Below the pieces are notes generated by a model, which was not told the origin of the DNA, did not search any database, and saw only the letters and a program-made list of their open reading frames with translations. 64,000 nucleotides of DNA from Streptomyces rubrogriseus (GTDB lineage Bacteria > Actinomycetota > Actinomycetes > Streptomycetales > Streptomycetaceae), in the NCBI RefSeq assembly GCF_027947575.1, contig NZ_CP116256.1, positions 7,192,001 to 7,256,000 of the forward strand, read 5' to 3'. Position 1 is the first letter of the stretch. Each line of letters starts with the position of its first letter. Of this stretch, positions 7,301 to 15,664 are shown one piece after another. Made by a program: the position numbers and the translations under genes.

Positions 7301-8463
7301 GCCCCGGATCCTACGTCGGTGGCCGCGCCCGCCGGGACGCGGGCGACCAGCCGGAATCCCCGGCGCGACCCGCTCGCCTCCAGTGTGCCGCCCGCCTTCT
7401 CCAGCCGTTCGGCGAGGCCGGTGAGGCCGTTGCCCGGGGCGTTCGCGGAGGCGGGGCCGCCGGAGCCGTCGTCCTCCACCGACAGTTCCAGCACCGCTCC
7501 GTCCAGCGTCTGGCGCTCCAGCAGCTCCACCACGCAGCGCCGGGCGCCGCTGTGCCGTACGACGTTGGTGACCGCCTCGCGCAGCGCCCAGGCGAGGGCC
7601 GCCTCGGAGTCCTCGGGCAGGCCGGCCGGGTCCGGTTCGCCGGGGAGTTCGGCGTCCACGCCGGCCGCCGTCAACGCGACCTTCGCGCCGGCGAGTTCGG
7701 GGGCCAGGCGGGCCCGGCGGTAGCCGGTGACGGCCTCGCGCACGTCGACGAGGGCCTGGCGGCTGACCTGTTCGATGTCGGCGACCTGCTGGGCGGCCTT
7801 GTCGGGGTGGGCGGGGAGCATGCGGCCGGCCAGCTCGCTCTTCAGGGTGATCAGGGAGAGCGAGTGGCCGAGCAGGTCGTGCAGGTCGCGGGCGAGGCGC
7901 AGGCGTTCCTCGTTGGCGGCGAGCTGGGCGACGGTGGCGCGGGCCTCGCGCAGCGCGATGGTGGTCCGGATCAGCTCGCGCACGCCGGTCATGGCGAAGC
8001 CGCCCAGCAGCGCCGGGAGCAGCAGCCCGGCGATGAAGGAGGTCCCGCCGGGCACCGCGAGGGCGATCGCCGTCAGCAGCGCCGAGGCGCCCGGGATGGT
8101 CCAGCGGGCCAGGCGCAGCGGCAGGGCGGCACCGGAGGCGATCGCCACGTAGACGAAGAGGACCAGCCACTCGCGGCCCAGGGTGAGGGCGAGGAGCGTG
8201 GACTGGGCCGCGAGGACGGCGAGGGAGCCGAGGACCAGCCGGGTCCGCTCGCCGCGGCCGGTGCGGAAGAGCAGCAGCATGTACCAGACCACGAAGGCGA
8301 CGAGGCCGATCCAGCCGAGGACCTGGACGCCGACGGCGTGACCGCCGTGCAGCAGGTCGCTGACGGGGGCGCCCAGGTAGGCCAGCCAGATGGCGGTCCA
8401 CATGACCTTGACGGTCTTCTGCCTGCGGTTCTCCGGGCGTTGCCCGATTCCGACGCCGCTCAC
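7297..8463 (-). CDS. Sensor histidine kinase (DesK/NarL-partner family)
   Basis: 388 aa. Four to six hydrophobic segments span about residues 22-160, with almost no extracellular loops, suggesting sensing within the membrane. A HisKA_3 dimerisation motif RLARDLHDLLGHSLS places the phosphorylated His at 195. A HATPase domain follows with the N-box REAVTNVVRHS and the glycine boxes DDGSGG and GNGLTGLAERL. The GTG start at 8463 overlaps the permease stop by GTGA. It is expected to phosphorylate the regulator encoded next. Confidence 0.92.
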   Translation of the reverse strand: MSGVGIGQRPENRRQKTVKVMWTAIWLAYLGAPVSDLLHGGHAVGVQVLGWIGLVAFVVWYMLLLFRTGRGERTRLVLGSLAVLAAQSTLLALTLGREWLVLFVYVAIASGAALPLRLARWTIPGASALLTAIALAVPGGTSFIAGLLLPALLGGFAMTGVRELIRTTIALREARATVAQLAANEERLRLARDLHDLLGHSLSLITLKSELAGRMLPAHPDKAAQQVADIEQVSRQALVDVREAVTGYRRARLAPELAGAKVALTAAGVDAELPGEPDPAGLPEDSEAALAWALREAVTNVVRHSGARRCVVELLERQTLDGAVLELSVEDDGSGGPASANAPGNGLTGLAERLEKAGGTLEASGSRRGFRLVARVPAGAATDVGSGA

Positions 8464-9200
8464 GCCTTCAGCGTGTCCTTCCGGTACAGCCAGGCCGCGC
8501 CGCCCGCGAAGAGCACGAAGTAGACGGCGAGGACGGCGAGGTCCTGTGCGTGCGGGGCGTGACTCTGTTCGATCGACTGCCCGACGGCAGCGTACGCGTG
8601 TGTGGGCAGCCACTCGGCGACGTCCCGCAGCCACTGCGGGAAGGTGGTGGTGGGCATCCACAGGCCGCCGAGCATGGAGAGCCCGAAGTACACGATCATC
8701 GTGATCGGGCGGACCGCGTCCCCGGTGGCCAGGTACCCGATGGCGACGCCGAGCGCGGCGAAGACCAGGCTGCCGGCCCAGATCACGCCGGTGAGGGCGA
8801 GCCACTGCCAGGCGTGCAGGCGTACGTCCTTCACGGCCGCGGCGACGACGAAGACGACGACGACCGAAGGCAGGCTGACGACGGCGGCGCTCGCGGTCTT
8901 GGCGAGGACGTAGCCGCGGCCGGGCAGGGTGGTGAGCCGCAGCTGCCGGACCCAGCCGCTCTCGCGCTCTTTGGCGATGCGTTCGCTGTTGCCCATGAGT
9001 ACCGCGGTCAGGGCACCGAAGGAGGCCATGGAGACCATGAAGAAGGTGGGCAGGGTCAGTCCGGTGCCGTCGACCTCGCTGGTGGCGTCGGCACTGCCCG
9101 CGATCAGCAGGAACAGGGCCGAGGGGTAGATCACCGAGAAGAACAGGAATTTGCGGTTGCGCAGTGCCCGGGTCAGTTCGAGCTTGATCAGGCCGTTCAC
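8460..9200 (-). CDS. ABC-2 type permease
   Basis: 246 aa integral membrane protein with six hydrophobic stretches, starting MNGLIKLELTRALRNRKF as in many ABC-2 exporter permeases. KERESGWVRQLRLTTLPGRGYVLAK is the conserved cytoplasmic coupling region of the family, and the last segment is followed by the short basic tail YRKDTLKA. It should form the channel for the ATPase just upstream. Start and stop overlap both neighbours by 4 nt. Substrate unknown; a lipid or an antimicrobial compound is typical for exporter/DesKR operons. Confidence 0.9.
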   Translation of the reverse strand: MNGLIKLELTRALRNRKFLFFSVIYPSALFLLIAGSADATSEVDGTGLTLPTFFMVSMASFGALTAVLMGNSERIAKERESGWVRQLRLTTLPGRGYVLAKTASAAVVSLPSVVVVFVVAAAVKDVRLHAWQWLALTGVIWAGSLVFAALGVAIGYLATGDAVRPITMIVYFGLSMLGGLWMPTTTFPQWLRDVAEWLPTHAYAAVGQSIEQSHAPHAQDLAVLAVYFVLFAGGAAWLYRKDTLKA

Positions 9201-10165
9201 GGCTGCTTGGCCTCCTCGGCGGCGGTGAGGGCGACGAAGGCCTGCTCGAGTCCGAGGCCGGCGACTTCGAGGTTGCGGGGGTACAGGCCGAGGCCGTACA
9301 GGGCGTGCACGGTGGCATCGGCGTCGGCGGACTGGATGCGCACGGTCCGGCCGGACACGTCGAGGGCGGTCAGGTGCGGCAGCGCGCGCAGCGTCGCCTC
9401 GTCGACGGTGCCGTTCCGGCTGCCGGCCGGGCTTCCGTCGGGGCCGCCGTCCGGGCCGCCGTCCGGGCCGCCGTCCAGGTCGAAGGAGATCCGGCGGGTC
9501 CCGGCCCTGGCCTTGATCTCGGCGGCCGTGCCGTCGGCCAGCAGCCGGCCCCGGTGCAGGACGAGCACCCGGTCGGCGATGGCGTCGGCCTCCTCCAGGT
9601 AGTGCGTGGCGAACAGCACGGTGCGGCCCTGGTCGGCCTGTTCGCGCATGGTGGCCCAGAAGGCCTGGCGGGCGGTGACGTCCATGCCGGTGGTGGGCTC
9701 GTCCAGGACGATCAGGTCACTGTCGCCGGCGGTCGCGAGTGCGAAGCGAACCCTCTGGGCCTGGCCGCCGGAGAGCTTGTCGACCCGGCGGCCGGCGATC
9801 TTCGTAAGTCCGGCCCGGGCCAGCACGTCGGCGGCCGGGTAGGCCCTGGGGTGCAGCGCGCAGGCCAGCCGGACGAGTTCGGCGACCGTGACCTCGTCCA
9901 TCAGGCCGCCGCTCTGGAGCATGGCGCCCACCCGTCCGGCGACGACGGCCTCGCGCGGTTCGCCGCCGAAGACGTGAACGGTGCCGGCGTCGGGGCGCCT
10001 CAGGCCGAGCAGCAGGTCGAGCGTGGTCGACTTGCCCGCTCCGTTCGGGCCCAGCAGGGCCACGGTCTCGCCGGGGTGCAGGGCGAGCGTCAGGCCGTCG
10101 ACGGCCCGGACGTCGCCGTACCCCTTGGTCACCCGGTCGAAGCCGACCGCCGTTGTCCTCGTCAT
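9197..10165 (-). CDS. ABC transporter ATP-binding protein (drug/lipid exporter type)
   Basis: 322 aa. Walker A GPNGAGKSTT (about residues 39-48), Q-loop MLQSGG, signature LSGGQAQR, Walker B LIVLDEPTTGMD and the switch His in FATHYLEEAD are all present. After the nucleotide-binding domain, a low-complexity linker of Gly-Gly-Pro-Asp repeats (encoded at 9441-9476) leads to a C-terminal extension typical of DrrA-like exporter ATPases. First gene of a four-gene operon with 4-nt overlaps throughout. Confidence 0.93.
   Translation of the reverse strand: MTRTTAVGFDRVTKGYGDVRAVDGLTLALHPGETVALLGPNGAGKSTTLDLLLGLRRPDAGTVHVFGGEPREAVVAGRVGAMLQSGGLMDEVTVAELVRLACALHPRAYPAADVLARAGLTKIAGRRVDKLSGGQAQRVRFALATAGDSDLIVLDEPTTGMDVTARQAFWATMREQADQGRTVLFATHYLEEADAIADRVLVLHRGRLLADGTAAEIKARAGTRRISFDLDGGPDGGPDGGPDGSPAGSRNGTVDEATLRALPHLTALDVSGRTVRIQSADADATVHALYGLGLYPRNLEVAGLGLEQAFVALTAAEEAKQP
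9441..9476 (-). repeat. 12-bp tandem repeat, three copies, inside the ATPase gene
   Basis: GGGCCGCCGTCC occurs three times in perfect tandem and encodes GGPD units in a linker. Copy number should vary by slippage without changing the frame. Confidence 0.9.
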
Positions 10166-10224
10166 GCCCCCATCGTGGCCGCGGGGGGAGGGTGCCCGGC
10201 AGTGTCGGCCGTCCCGGGTGCCGG

Positions 10225-10238
10225 ATGACAGATGTCAT
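10225..10238. promoter_or_regulatory. Palindromic operator ATGACA-GA-TGTCAT
   Basis: A perfect dyad (6-bp arms, 2-bp centre) lies 60 nt upstream of the exporter/DesKR operon start. Response regulators of the NarL/DesR group often bind such TGACA-N2-TGTCA sites upstream of their own ABC operons. Binding by the regulator at 6686-7300 is inference. Confidence 0.55.
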
Positions 10239-10262
10239 GCGGTGCGCGGCGCCCGGTGCGAC

Positions 10263-10298
10263 GCGAGGGGCGCCCGGCCGCTGCCGGGCGCCCCTCGC
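10263..10298 (-). terminator. Strong stem-loop downstream of the peptidoglycan-binding protein gene
   Basis: Perfect 15-bp GC-rich arms (10263-10277, 10284-10298) with a 6-nt loop begin 13 nt after the stop of the minus-strand gene at 10312. It has no T-run, as is common in Streptomyces. Confidence 0.75.
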
Positions 10299-10311
10299 TC
10301 CTGGTCCTGCG

Positions 10312-12619
10312 TCAGCTGGGGTTGGTGTCGATGACGGCCACCCGGTCGGTCTTGCTCTTCAGGGCCTGGCGCATGGCGCCGTAGACGTCCTGGGGGGTGA
10401 CGGCCGTCTTCTCGCCGTTGGCGCGGGTGATGAGCACACCGTCGAACGTCTGGCCGTACAGCTCCTTGAGGGCGTTCAGGTCGGGCTTGTCGACGAGCTT
10501 GCCGTCGACGGCCGTGACCCTGAGGAACTTCCACAGCGACTTCTCGGGGCTCAGCGGAATGGAGTGCGCGGCATCGGTCTGCACGGTCACCCTGGCCGAC
10601 ATCGCCGGCTCCGCGAACTCCTTCAGCATCCGGTCGACCTCGGCCTTGGCGACCGTGGGCTCCTTGGCGGTCGTCGGCACGTTCACCGCGGTGGCGGCGC
10701 CGGTCTCCACCTGGGCGCGGTACGCGGCCTGCACCGCCTCGGTCGACTTGGCGACGTCTATGCCCTGGCCGGCCTTGCCGTACACGGGGACGGCCTTGCC
10801 GGACTCGAACTTGATCGTGCCCTCGGTCGCCGACCCGGCTCCGCCCGCGGCGTCCTCCAGGGCGGCGTGCAGCTTCTCCTCGTCGACGGGCATGACCGGT
10901 TCGACGACCCGCTTCTGGCCGAAGAGCGAGCCGATCACGGACATCGGGTTGTAGTCGCTGGTCGCCGCGGAGCTGGCGGTGGCCTGGGTGTCGAGCTGGA
11001 GGCCCGCCTGGTCCGGCTTCAGGGAGACGGTCTCGCCGCCCACGGTGAGCTTGAGCGGTTTGGCCGCGCGGGCGCCGAGCGCCTTGTCCAGCTTCTCGAC
11101 GGCGTCGTCGCGGGTGCCGCCGCCGATGTCGACGCCGAGCACGGTGGTGCCCTTGGGCACGTCGGAGCGGTTCATGAGCAGGCCGGCGCCGTAGGTGACA
11201 CCGGCGACCACGACCAGGCCGCCGACGAGCAGCGGGAGCTTCTTGCGCCCCTTCTTCTTGGCGGGCTTGGCGGGCTTGGCGGAGCCGGCCGGCGGGGCGG
11301 AGACCGGCTCGGGCAGCTTGGGCGGCGTGTGCGGCAGCGGTCCGTCGCCGGACCCGGCCGGGAACGGCGCGGTGCGCTCGCCGGGTACGACGGGGATGCC
11401 GCTGGTGACGGTGTTGCCGGAGATGTTGTCCGGGTTGCCCGCGCCGGGCGGGACCGGCCGCTGCGGGGTGAGGATCGCGGTGTCGTCGCTGAGCCCGCCG
11501 CCGGGGCCGAGGCGGGCGGCGTCCGCACCGGAGCCCGCCGGCCTGCCGGGGCCACCGGGGCCAGCAAGGCTCCCCGGGCCGCGCAGGCCGTTCGGTGCGG
11601 GCTCGCGCTGCGTGCCGGGCGCCGCAGGGCCACCGGCCATGCCGGGGCCGCCGAGGTCGGCCGGCCGGGGGCGGCGTCAGCCGGCTGTCGCCGGTGGCCG
11701 GGCCACTCGTCGGTCCCGCGGGGCCCTGGGGCCCGGTGCCGTACGGGGACTGCCCGTTCAGGCCGTTCTGCTGCCCGGGGGCCTGGTCGGTCCGGCCCTC
11801 CCCCGCGAAGTACGGCAGGTCGTCACGGCGCGGCTCGCCACCGGCGTCGGTGCCGGGCCGGGGGCCGTTGCCGTTGCCGTTGCCGCCCAGCGGACCGGCC
11901 GCCAGCGCCTCGGTCACGTCGAAGGAGCCGGTGCCGCCACCGTGGCCGGGCGCCACGGGACCGCCGGTCGCACCGGAGCGGGCGGCGCCGCCCGCGGATC
12001 CGGACCGGGCGCCGCCGGGTGCGTTCATGGAACCGACGACGCCACCGGGACGGCCACTCCCGCCGCCCGGCCGCGCACCGGCACCCGGAGCGCCCGCGGG
12101 ACCCGCGCCACGCGGCGCCGCCGCACCCGGGGTTCCGGCGGTGGGCGCCGAACCCGCGGGCAGACCGGCTCCGTTGGTGGAACCGCCGCCCTGAGTGCCT
12201 TTGCCCGAACCCGACTTGCGTGGCGCGAACCAGTCGCTCGTCGGCTTCTCCTCAGCGGACTGGGCGGACTGGGCGGGCTCGGCGGGAGCCTCGGGAGCGG
12301 CGGCCCCGGGCGCGGCGGCGCTCGGCGCCGGCGCGGGCCGCTCGCCCGTCGTCTCCGTGCTGTCGGCGGCGTCCTCGCCGTCCGCGACGGGCTTGCGCAC
12401 GACGACCGGCGGGATGGGCCGCGACCCAGGGATGTTGATCCGGATCCGGGTCGTCAGCGTCGTCTCGGTCTTGCGCTCCTCCGGTCGGGTGGCCGAACGG
12501 CCCGCGTCCGCACCGGCGTCGGAAGCCGTGGGTGTCCCGTAGGGCGGGGTGCCCGACGGGTATGCGGCTCCGCCGCGCCCGTGGGGCCCGGAGGACGAAC
12601 TGTCAGTTTCACGACTCAA
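10312..12619 (-). pseudogene. Membrane protein with Pro/Gly-rich cytoplasmic region and PG_binding_4-like domains, frameshifted
   Basis: The coding frame changes once. Residues from the TTG start at 12619 down to about 11676 read in one frame: a long Gly/Pro/Ala-rich, probably cytoplasmic region beginning MSRETDSSSSG. From about 11650 to 10312 the other frame continues: more Pro-rich sequence, a Lys-rich stop-transfer KKKGRKKL, one membrane helix LPLLVGGLVVVAGVTYGAGLL, then an external part with two copies of a VanW-associated peptidoglycan-binding-like domain (GVDIGGGTRDDAVEKL start). An in-frame TGA at 11677-11679 blocks the second frame upstream. A single-base indel in the C/G runs at 11655-11676 would restore a protein of about 768 aa. 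It may be a real mutation or a sequencing error. Ribosome site GGGAG lies 8 nt before the TTG. Confidence 0.75.
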
Positions 12620-12774
12620 GGCAGGTTCTCCCGGTTGGCTCCGCCGCCCGTCACGCCTTCAGCGGGCGGCTCGGCGGCGCGCACCACCATACTGGCCACT
12701 TCTGGCGCGTATCCCGTGACCGCCGTGGAAACCCACACGGGACTCGCACGCCCACGGCACGGCGAAGCGGTACG

Positions 12775-13197
12775 TCACTTGCGAAGTCGGGCGGGGCCGC
12801 CGTCCGGTTGCCGCACCGGCGCGAGGGTGGCACAGATCACAGCGACGGCGATCCCACCGAGCAGGAAGAGATAGGAGCCGGCACCGGCGGCGAAGAGGAA
12901 GTCGCCCTCCGGACGGCTGGTGGTGAGCAGCACCACGGCGAGCGCCCAGCCGAGGGCGGGCGCGACGGCCCCTCCCCGGCGTCCGACGGCACGGCCCGCC
13001 CCGACACACAGCCCCGCCTCGGCGGCCAGCGCGAGCAGCAGCCCGCCCGGGAACCAGGCCGGCTGGAGCAGCGCGCCCGCCACTCCGAGGACGGCGCCGA
13101 GCACGAAGAGTCCGGCGTACAGGGCGGCCCGTCCGAGCGAGGGCGGGCGCAGCGGCTGGGCCAGTGCGGAGCTGGGCGGTTCGTTGCGGCTGTTCAC
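12775..13197 (-). CDS. Small integral membrane protein (DUF6113-like)
   Basis: 140 aa with four predicted membrane segments: [52 protein letters not shown] and [15 protein letters not shown]. The C-terminus is basic. GTG at 13197 overlaps the mshB stop (GTGA), so it is translationally coupled to mshB. It matches the short membrane protein usually found after mshB in Streptomyces. No known function; an accessory role in mycothiol metabolism is possible only by position. Confidence 0.82.
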   Translation of the reverse strand: MNSRNEPPSSALAQPLRPPSLGRAALYAGLFVLGAVLGVAGALLQPAWFPGGLLLALAAEAGLCVGAGRAVGRRGGAVAPALGWALAVVLLTTSRPEGDFLFAAGAGSYLFLLGGIAVAVICATLAPVRQPDGGPARLRK

Positions 13198-14081
13198 GAG
13201 GTCGCCTCCCCGGTGCCGGAGGTTCCGGCGATGCCCGCGAACAGGTCGTTCTCGCGTCCGTCGCCGCCCCGCTCGCCGCGCACCAGTTCGTAGTACTCGG
13301 TGGTGAGGATCGGCTGGGCCAGGTCGTTGGAGAGGACGAAATACGGTTCGGCGACCGTGATCTGGGTGGCGTGCGCGCGCATCGCGGCGGCCTTGGCGGC
13401 GGCGTACGCGGTGCCCTCGCCGCGGATCTCGGTGGTGATCCGCTCGTCGTCGACGACACCCGGCACGTCCTCGACGCGGGCCGCCTTCTCGAACGGCAGA
13501 CCGGGCAGGTCGTCCCGGAGCCGGGCGAACGCGTCCTCCACCCGGGAGCGCGGCACGCGGTTCCAGTAGACCTTCGCGACCGGACACCCGGCCTCGGCCG
13601 CCAGCTCCGCCGCCCGCATGGCGATGCGGTGGGCCTGGATGTGGTCGGGGTGGCCGTAGCCGCCGTTCGGGTCGTAGGTGACGAGCACCTGGGGGCGCAC
13701 CTCGCGGATCACGTCGACGAGCAGGGCCGCGGCCGCGTCGACGTCCGCCTGCCACAGGCAGCCGGGGTCGTCGTTGTCGGACAGCCCCAGCATCCCGGAG
13801 TCGGCGTACCGTCCCGGCCCGCCGAGCAGCCGGAAGTCGTCGACGCCGAGTGCGCGCATCGCGTCCGCCAGCTCGCCCCTGCGGTGCCCGCCCAGAGCGG
13901 CACCGGACAGGTGGGCGAGACCGGGCGGGATGACCTCGCCGCGCTCGCCGAGGGTGCAGGTCACCAGCGTCACGTGGGCGCCCTCGGCCGCGTAGCGGGC
14001 CATGGTCACGCCGTTGTTGATCGACTCGTCGTCCGGGTGCGCGTGCACCAGCAGCAGACGCCGGCCGGGGAGTTCCGTCAT
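13194..14081 (-). CDS. mshB: GlcNAc-inositol deacetylase, mycothiol biosynthesis
   Basis: 295 aa zinc-dependent LmbE-family deacetylase. It hydrolyses 1-O-(2-acetamido-2-deoxy-glucopyranosyl)-myo-inositol to the free amine, the second committed step of mycothiol synthesis. The motif VHAHPDDES at residues 12-20 gives zinc ligands His15 and Asp18 and the catalytic Asp. GYGHPDH (142-147 region) gives the third His ligand. Length agrees with the family. ATG at 14081 is used; a GTG three codons upstream is also possible and both have weak ribosome sites. Mycothiol confirms an actinomycete. Confidence 0.95.
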   Translation of the reverse strand: MTELPGRRLLLVHAHPDDESINNGVTMARYAAEGAHVTLVTCTLGERGEVIPPGLAHLSGAALGGHRRGELADAMRALGVDDFRLLGGPGRYADSGMLGLSDNDDPGCLWQADVDAAAALLVDVIREVRPQVLVTYDPNGGYGHPDHIQAHRIAMRAAELAAEAGCPVAKVYWNRVPRSRVEDAFARLRDDLPGLPFEKAARVEDVPGVVDDERITTEIRGEGTAYAAAKAAAMRAHATQITVAEPYFVLSNDLAQPILTTEYYELVRGERGGDGRENDLFAGIAGTSGTGEATS

Positions 14082-14137
14082 GGGGTCCACCCTATGAGGC
14101 CCTGCCTCCGTCCTCACGCCCGCACGGGCCGTAAGGA

Positions 14138-14158
14138 ACTGTCCAGGGCCTGTCCAGT
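14138..14158. promoter_or_regulatory. Imperfect palindrome with repeated CTGTCCAG
   Basis: The 21-bp element has outer arms ACTG/CAGT and inner arms CAGG/CCTG around a central G, 16 of 20 paired positions matching. It also contains CTGTCCAG twice as a direct repeat. It lies between mshB and the divergent XRE gene and may be the operator of the latter. Confidence 0.45.
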
Positions 14159-14232
14159 GCCGTCGGCACCGTCGTCGGCGTTGTTCCGGGTAGGGCACGG
14201 CCGTGCGACGCGGGAGCGAGGAGGGGTGCGAC

Positions 14233-15096
14233 ATGTCGGTGGACGCCGGGACGGACCAGGTCGACGAGCCGGGGTGGGAGGTGGACCCGGACGACGACTG
14301 GGCCCTGGCCGTGATCGCCACGGTGGGGCGGCAGCTCCGGCTGCGCCGGGAGGCGGCGGGGATGCGGGCTCCCGACTTCGCGGTGGCGATCGGGTACGGG
14401 GAGGACCTCGTGTACAAGGTCGAGGGCGGCAGGCGGATCCCGCGCCCCGAGTACCTGGACAGGGCCGACGAGGTGCTGGCCGCCGGCGGGATCGTCGCGG
14501 CCATGAAGGAGGACGTGAAGAAGGTCCGGTACCCGAAGAAGGTGCGGGATCTCGCGCAGCTGGAGGCGCGGGCGGTGGCGATGCAGTTGTACGACCCGCT
14601 GAACGTCCACGGGCTGCTGCAGACCCCGGAGTACTCGCGCGGGCTGCTCCTGATGCGGCGCCCTTCCTACTCGGCGGACGAGGTGGAGCGGTTCATCGCC
14701 GCACGGGTGGCTCGCAAGGCCGTCTTCGAACGGGACCCGGCACCCGAGTTGAGCTTCGTCCTGGAGGAGTGGTCGCTCAGGCGTCCACTGGGCGGGAGGG
14801 CGCACCTGCGCCGCCAGCTCGAACACCTGCTGGAGGTCGCGCGGTCGAGGAACGTCGAGTTGCAGGTGATGCCGATGGACCGCGAGGAGCACGCCGGAGT
14901 GGACGGCGGTATCGAGGTGCTGACCTTCGAGGACGGCTCCAGGGTGGGGCGTTCACCGGTGGTGGCCCACGGCCGGCCGGTGTCCGAGGCCAGGCAGCTA
15001 CGTATCCTGGAGTTGCGGTATGGCATCATCCGGGCGCAGGCCCTGACTCCGCGTGAGTCCACCGGGTTCATCGAGCGACTGCTGGGGGAGACATGA
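14233..15096 (+). CDS. XRE-family regulator with DUF5753 (Scr1/WhiJ-like)
   Basis: 287 aa. An N-terminal helix-turn-helix (about residues 25-85) contains [40 protein letters not shown] long C-terminal DUF5753 domain (about 105-280) follows, with the usual [28 protein letters not shown] and [10 protein letters not shown] elements. Such regulators are encoded next to a DUF397 protein in streptomycetes, as in whiJ-type loci affecting differentiation, and the DUF397 gene overlaps its stop here. ATG at 14233 has GAGGAGG upstream; the ATG-like start 30 nt earlier lacks one. Confidence 0.92.
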   Translation: MSVDAGTDQVDEPGWEVDPDDDWALAVIATVGRQLRLRREAAGMRAPDFAVAIGYGEDLVYKVEGGRRIPRPEYLDRADEVLAAGGIVAAMKEDVKKVRYPKKVRDLAQLEARAVAMQLYDPLNVHGLLQTPEYSRGLLLMRRPSYSADEVERFIAARVARKAVFERDPAPELSFVLEEWSLRRPLGGRAHLRRQLEHLLEVARSRNVELQVMPMDREEHAGVDGGIEVLTFEDGSRVGRSPVVAHGRPVSEARQLRILELRYGIIRAQALTPRESTGFIERLLGET

Positions 15097-15290
15097 TCCG
15101 CAACACCGACCTGGCGTGGTTCAAGAGCAGCTACAGCAGCGGTAGCGAGGGCGACTCCTGCGTCGAGGTCGCCCTCGCTCCCGGCACCGTCCACGTCCGC
15201 GACTCGAAGAACCGGCCGGACACCGGCCCCCGGCTCGCGCTGGCGCCGGAGGCCTGGGTCTGCTTCGTGGCGGGCACGGTCAGAAGTTGA
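15093..15290 (+). CDS. DUF397 protein
   Basis: 65 aa. The start overlaps the regulator stop as ATGA, so the two are coupled. The family signature is intact: WFKSSYSSGSEGDSCVEVA near the N-terminus, VHVRDSKNRPDTGPRLAL in the middle and W-C/F-F near the end. Members are small soluble partners of DUF5753 regulators, thought to modulate them as in WhiJ systems. Its last 11 bases overlap the convergent small membrane protein gene. Confidence 0.93.
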   Translation: MIRNTDLAWFKSSYSSGSEGDSCVEVALAPGTVHVRDSKNRPDTGPRLALAPEAWVCFVAGTVRS

Positions 15291-15474
15291 TGTCTCCGAT
15301 CATCCCCGCGATGTTGGTCGTCAGCTCGCTGATCGTGGGGGCGATCGTCGACGAGGCCAGGTAGAAGCCGAGGAGCATGCAGACCACCGCATGCCCCGCC
15401 TTCAAGCCTGACTTCTTGACCAGCAGGAAGACGATGATCGCCAGCAGCACAACCGCCGAAATCGAGAGTGCCAC
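15280..15474 (-). CDS. Small two-helix membrane protein
   Basis: 64 aa. Two hydrophobic segments, LSISAVVLLAIIVFLLV (residues 3-19) and HAVVCMLLGFYLASSTIA (about 28-45), are joined by a short basic loop KKSGLKAG. A polar tail ends GDINF. The GTG start at 15474 has GGAGGTG eight bases upstream, supporting a real gene. Similar short membrane proteins are conserved across streptomycetes with no assigned function. It converges with and overlaps DUF397. Confidence 0.8.
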   Translation of the reverse strand: MALSISAVVLLAIIVFLLVKKSGLKAGHAVVCMLLGFYLASSTIAPTISELTTNIAGMIGDINF

Positions 15475-15640
15475 GGCGGCTCACCTCCAATGGGCCCAGG
15501 GACATGGGGGGTCGGTCGCAGTCGGAGCTCGGAGCAGATAAATCCACGCAGCGGGCACCTGGTTGATACCCACTATGCGCTAGTGATCATAACTATCCGT
15601 GCGCGCGCATCTCTCGGCGCACGGCCGCACAAGGGGGCGC

Positions 15641-15664
15641 ATGGCCAATATGGTCAAGGCATGA
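15641..15664 (+). CDS. Seven-residue leader ORF coupled to the peptidase start
   Basis: ATG at 15641 sits behind the strong ribosome site AAGGGGG (15631-15637) and encodes MANMVKA. Its stop TGA (15662-15664) overlaps the peptidase ATG (15661-15663) as ATGA. The peptidase itself has no good ribosome site of its own, so it probably depends on translation of this leader. Confidence 0.5.
   Translation: MANMVKA

Noticed and set aside
10153..12438. 761-codon plus-strand open frame opposite the PG-binding gene
   Set aside because: Composition is that of an antisense frame; the minus strand has a membrane helix and domains.
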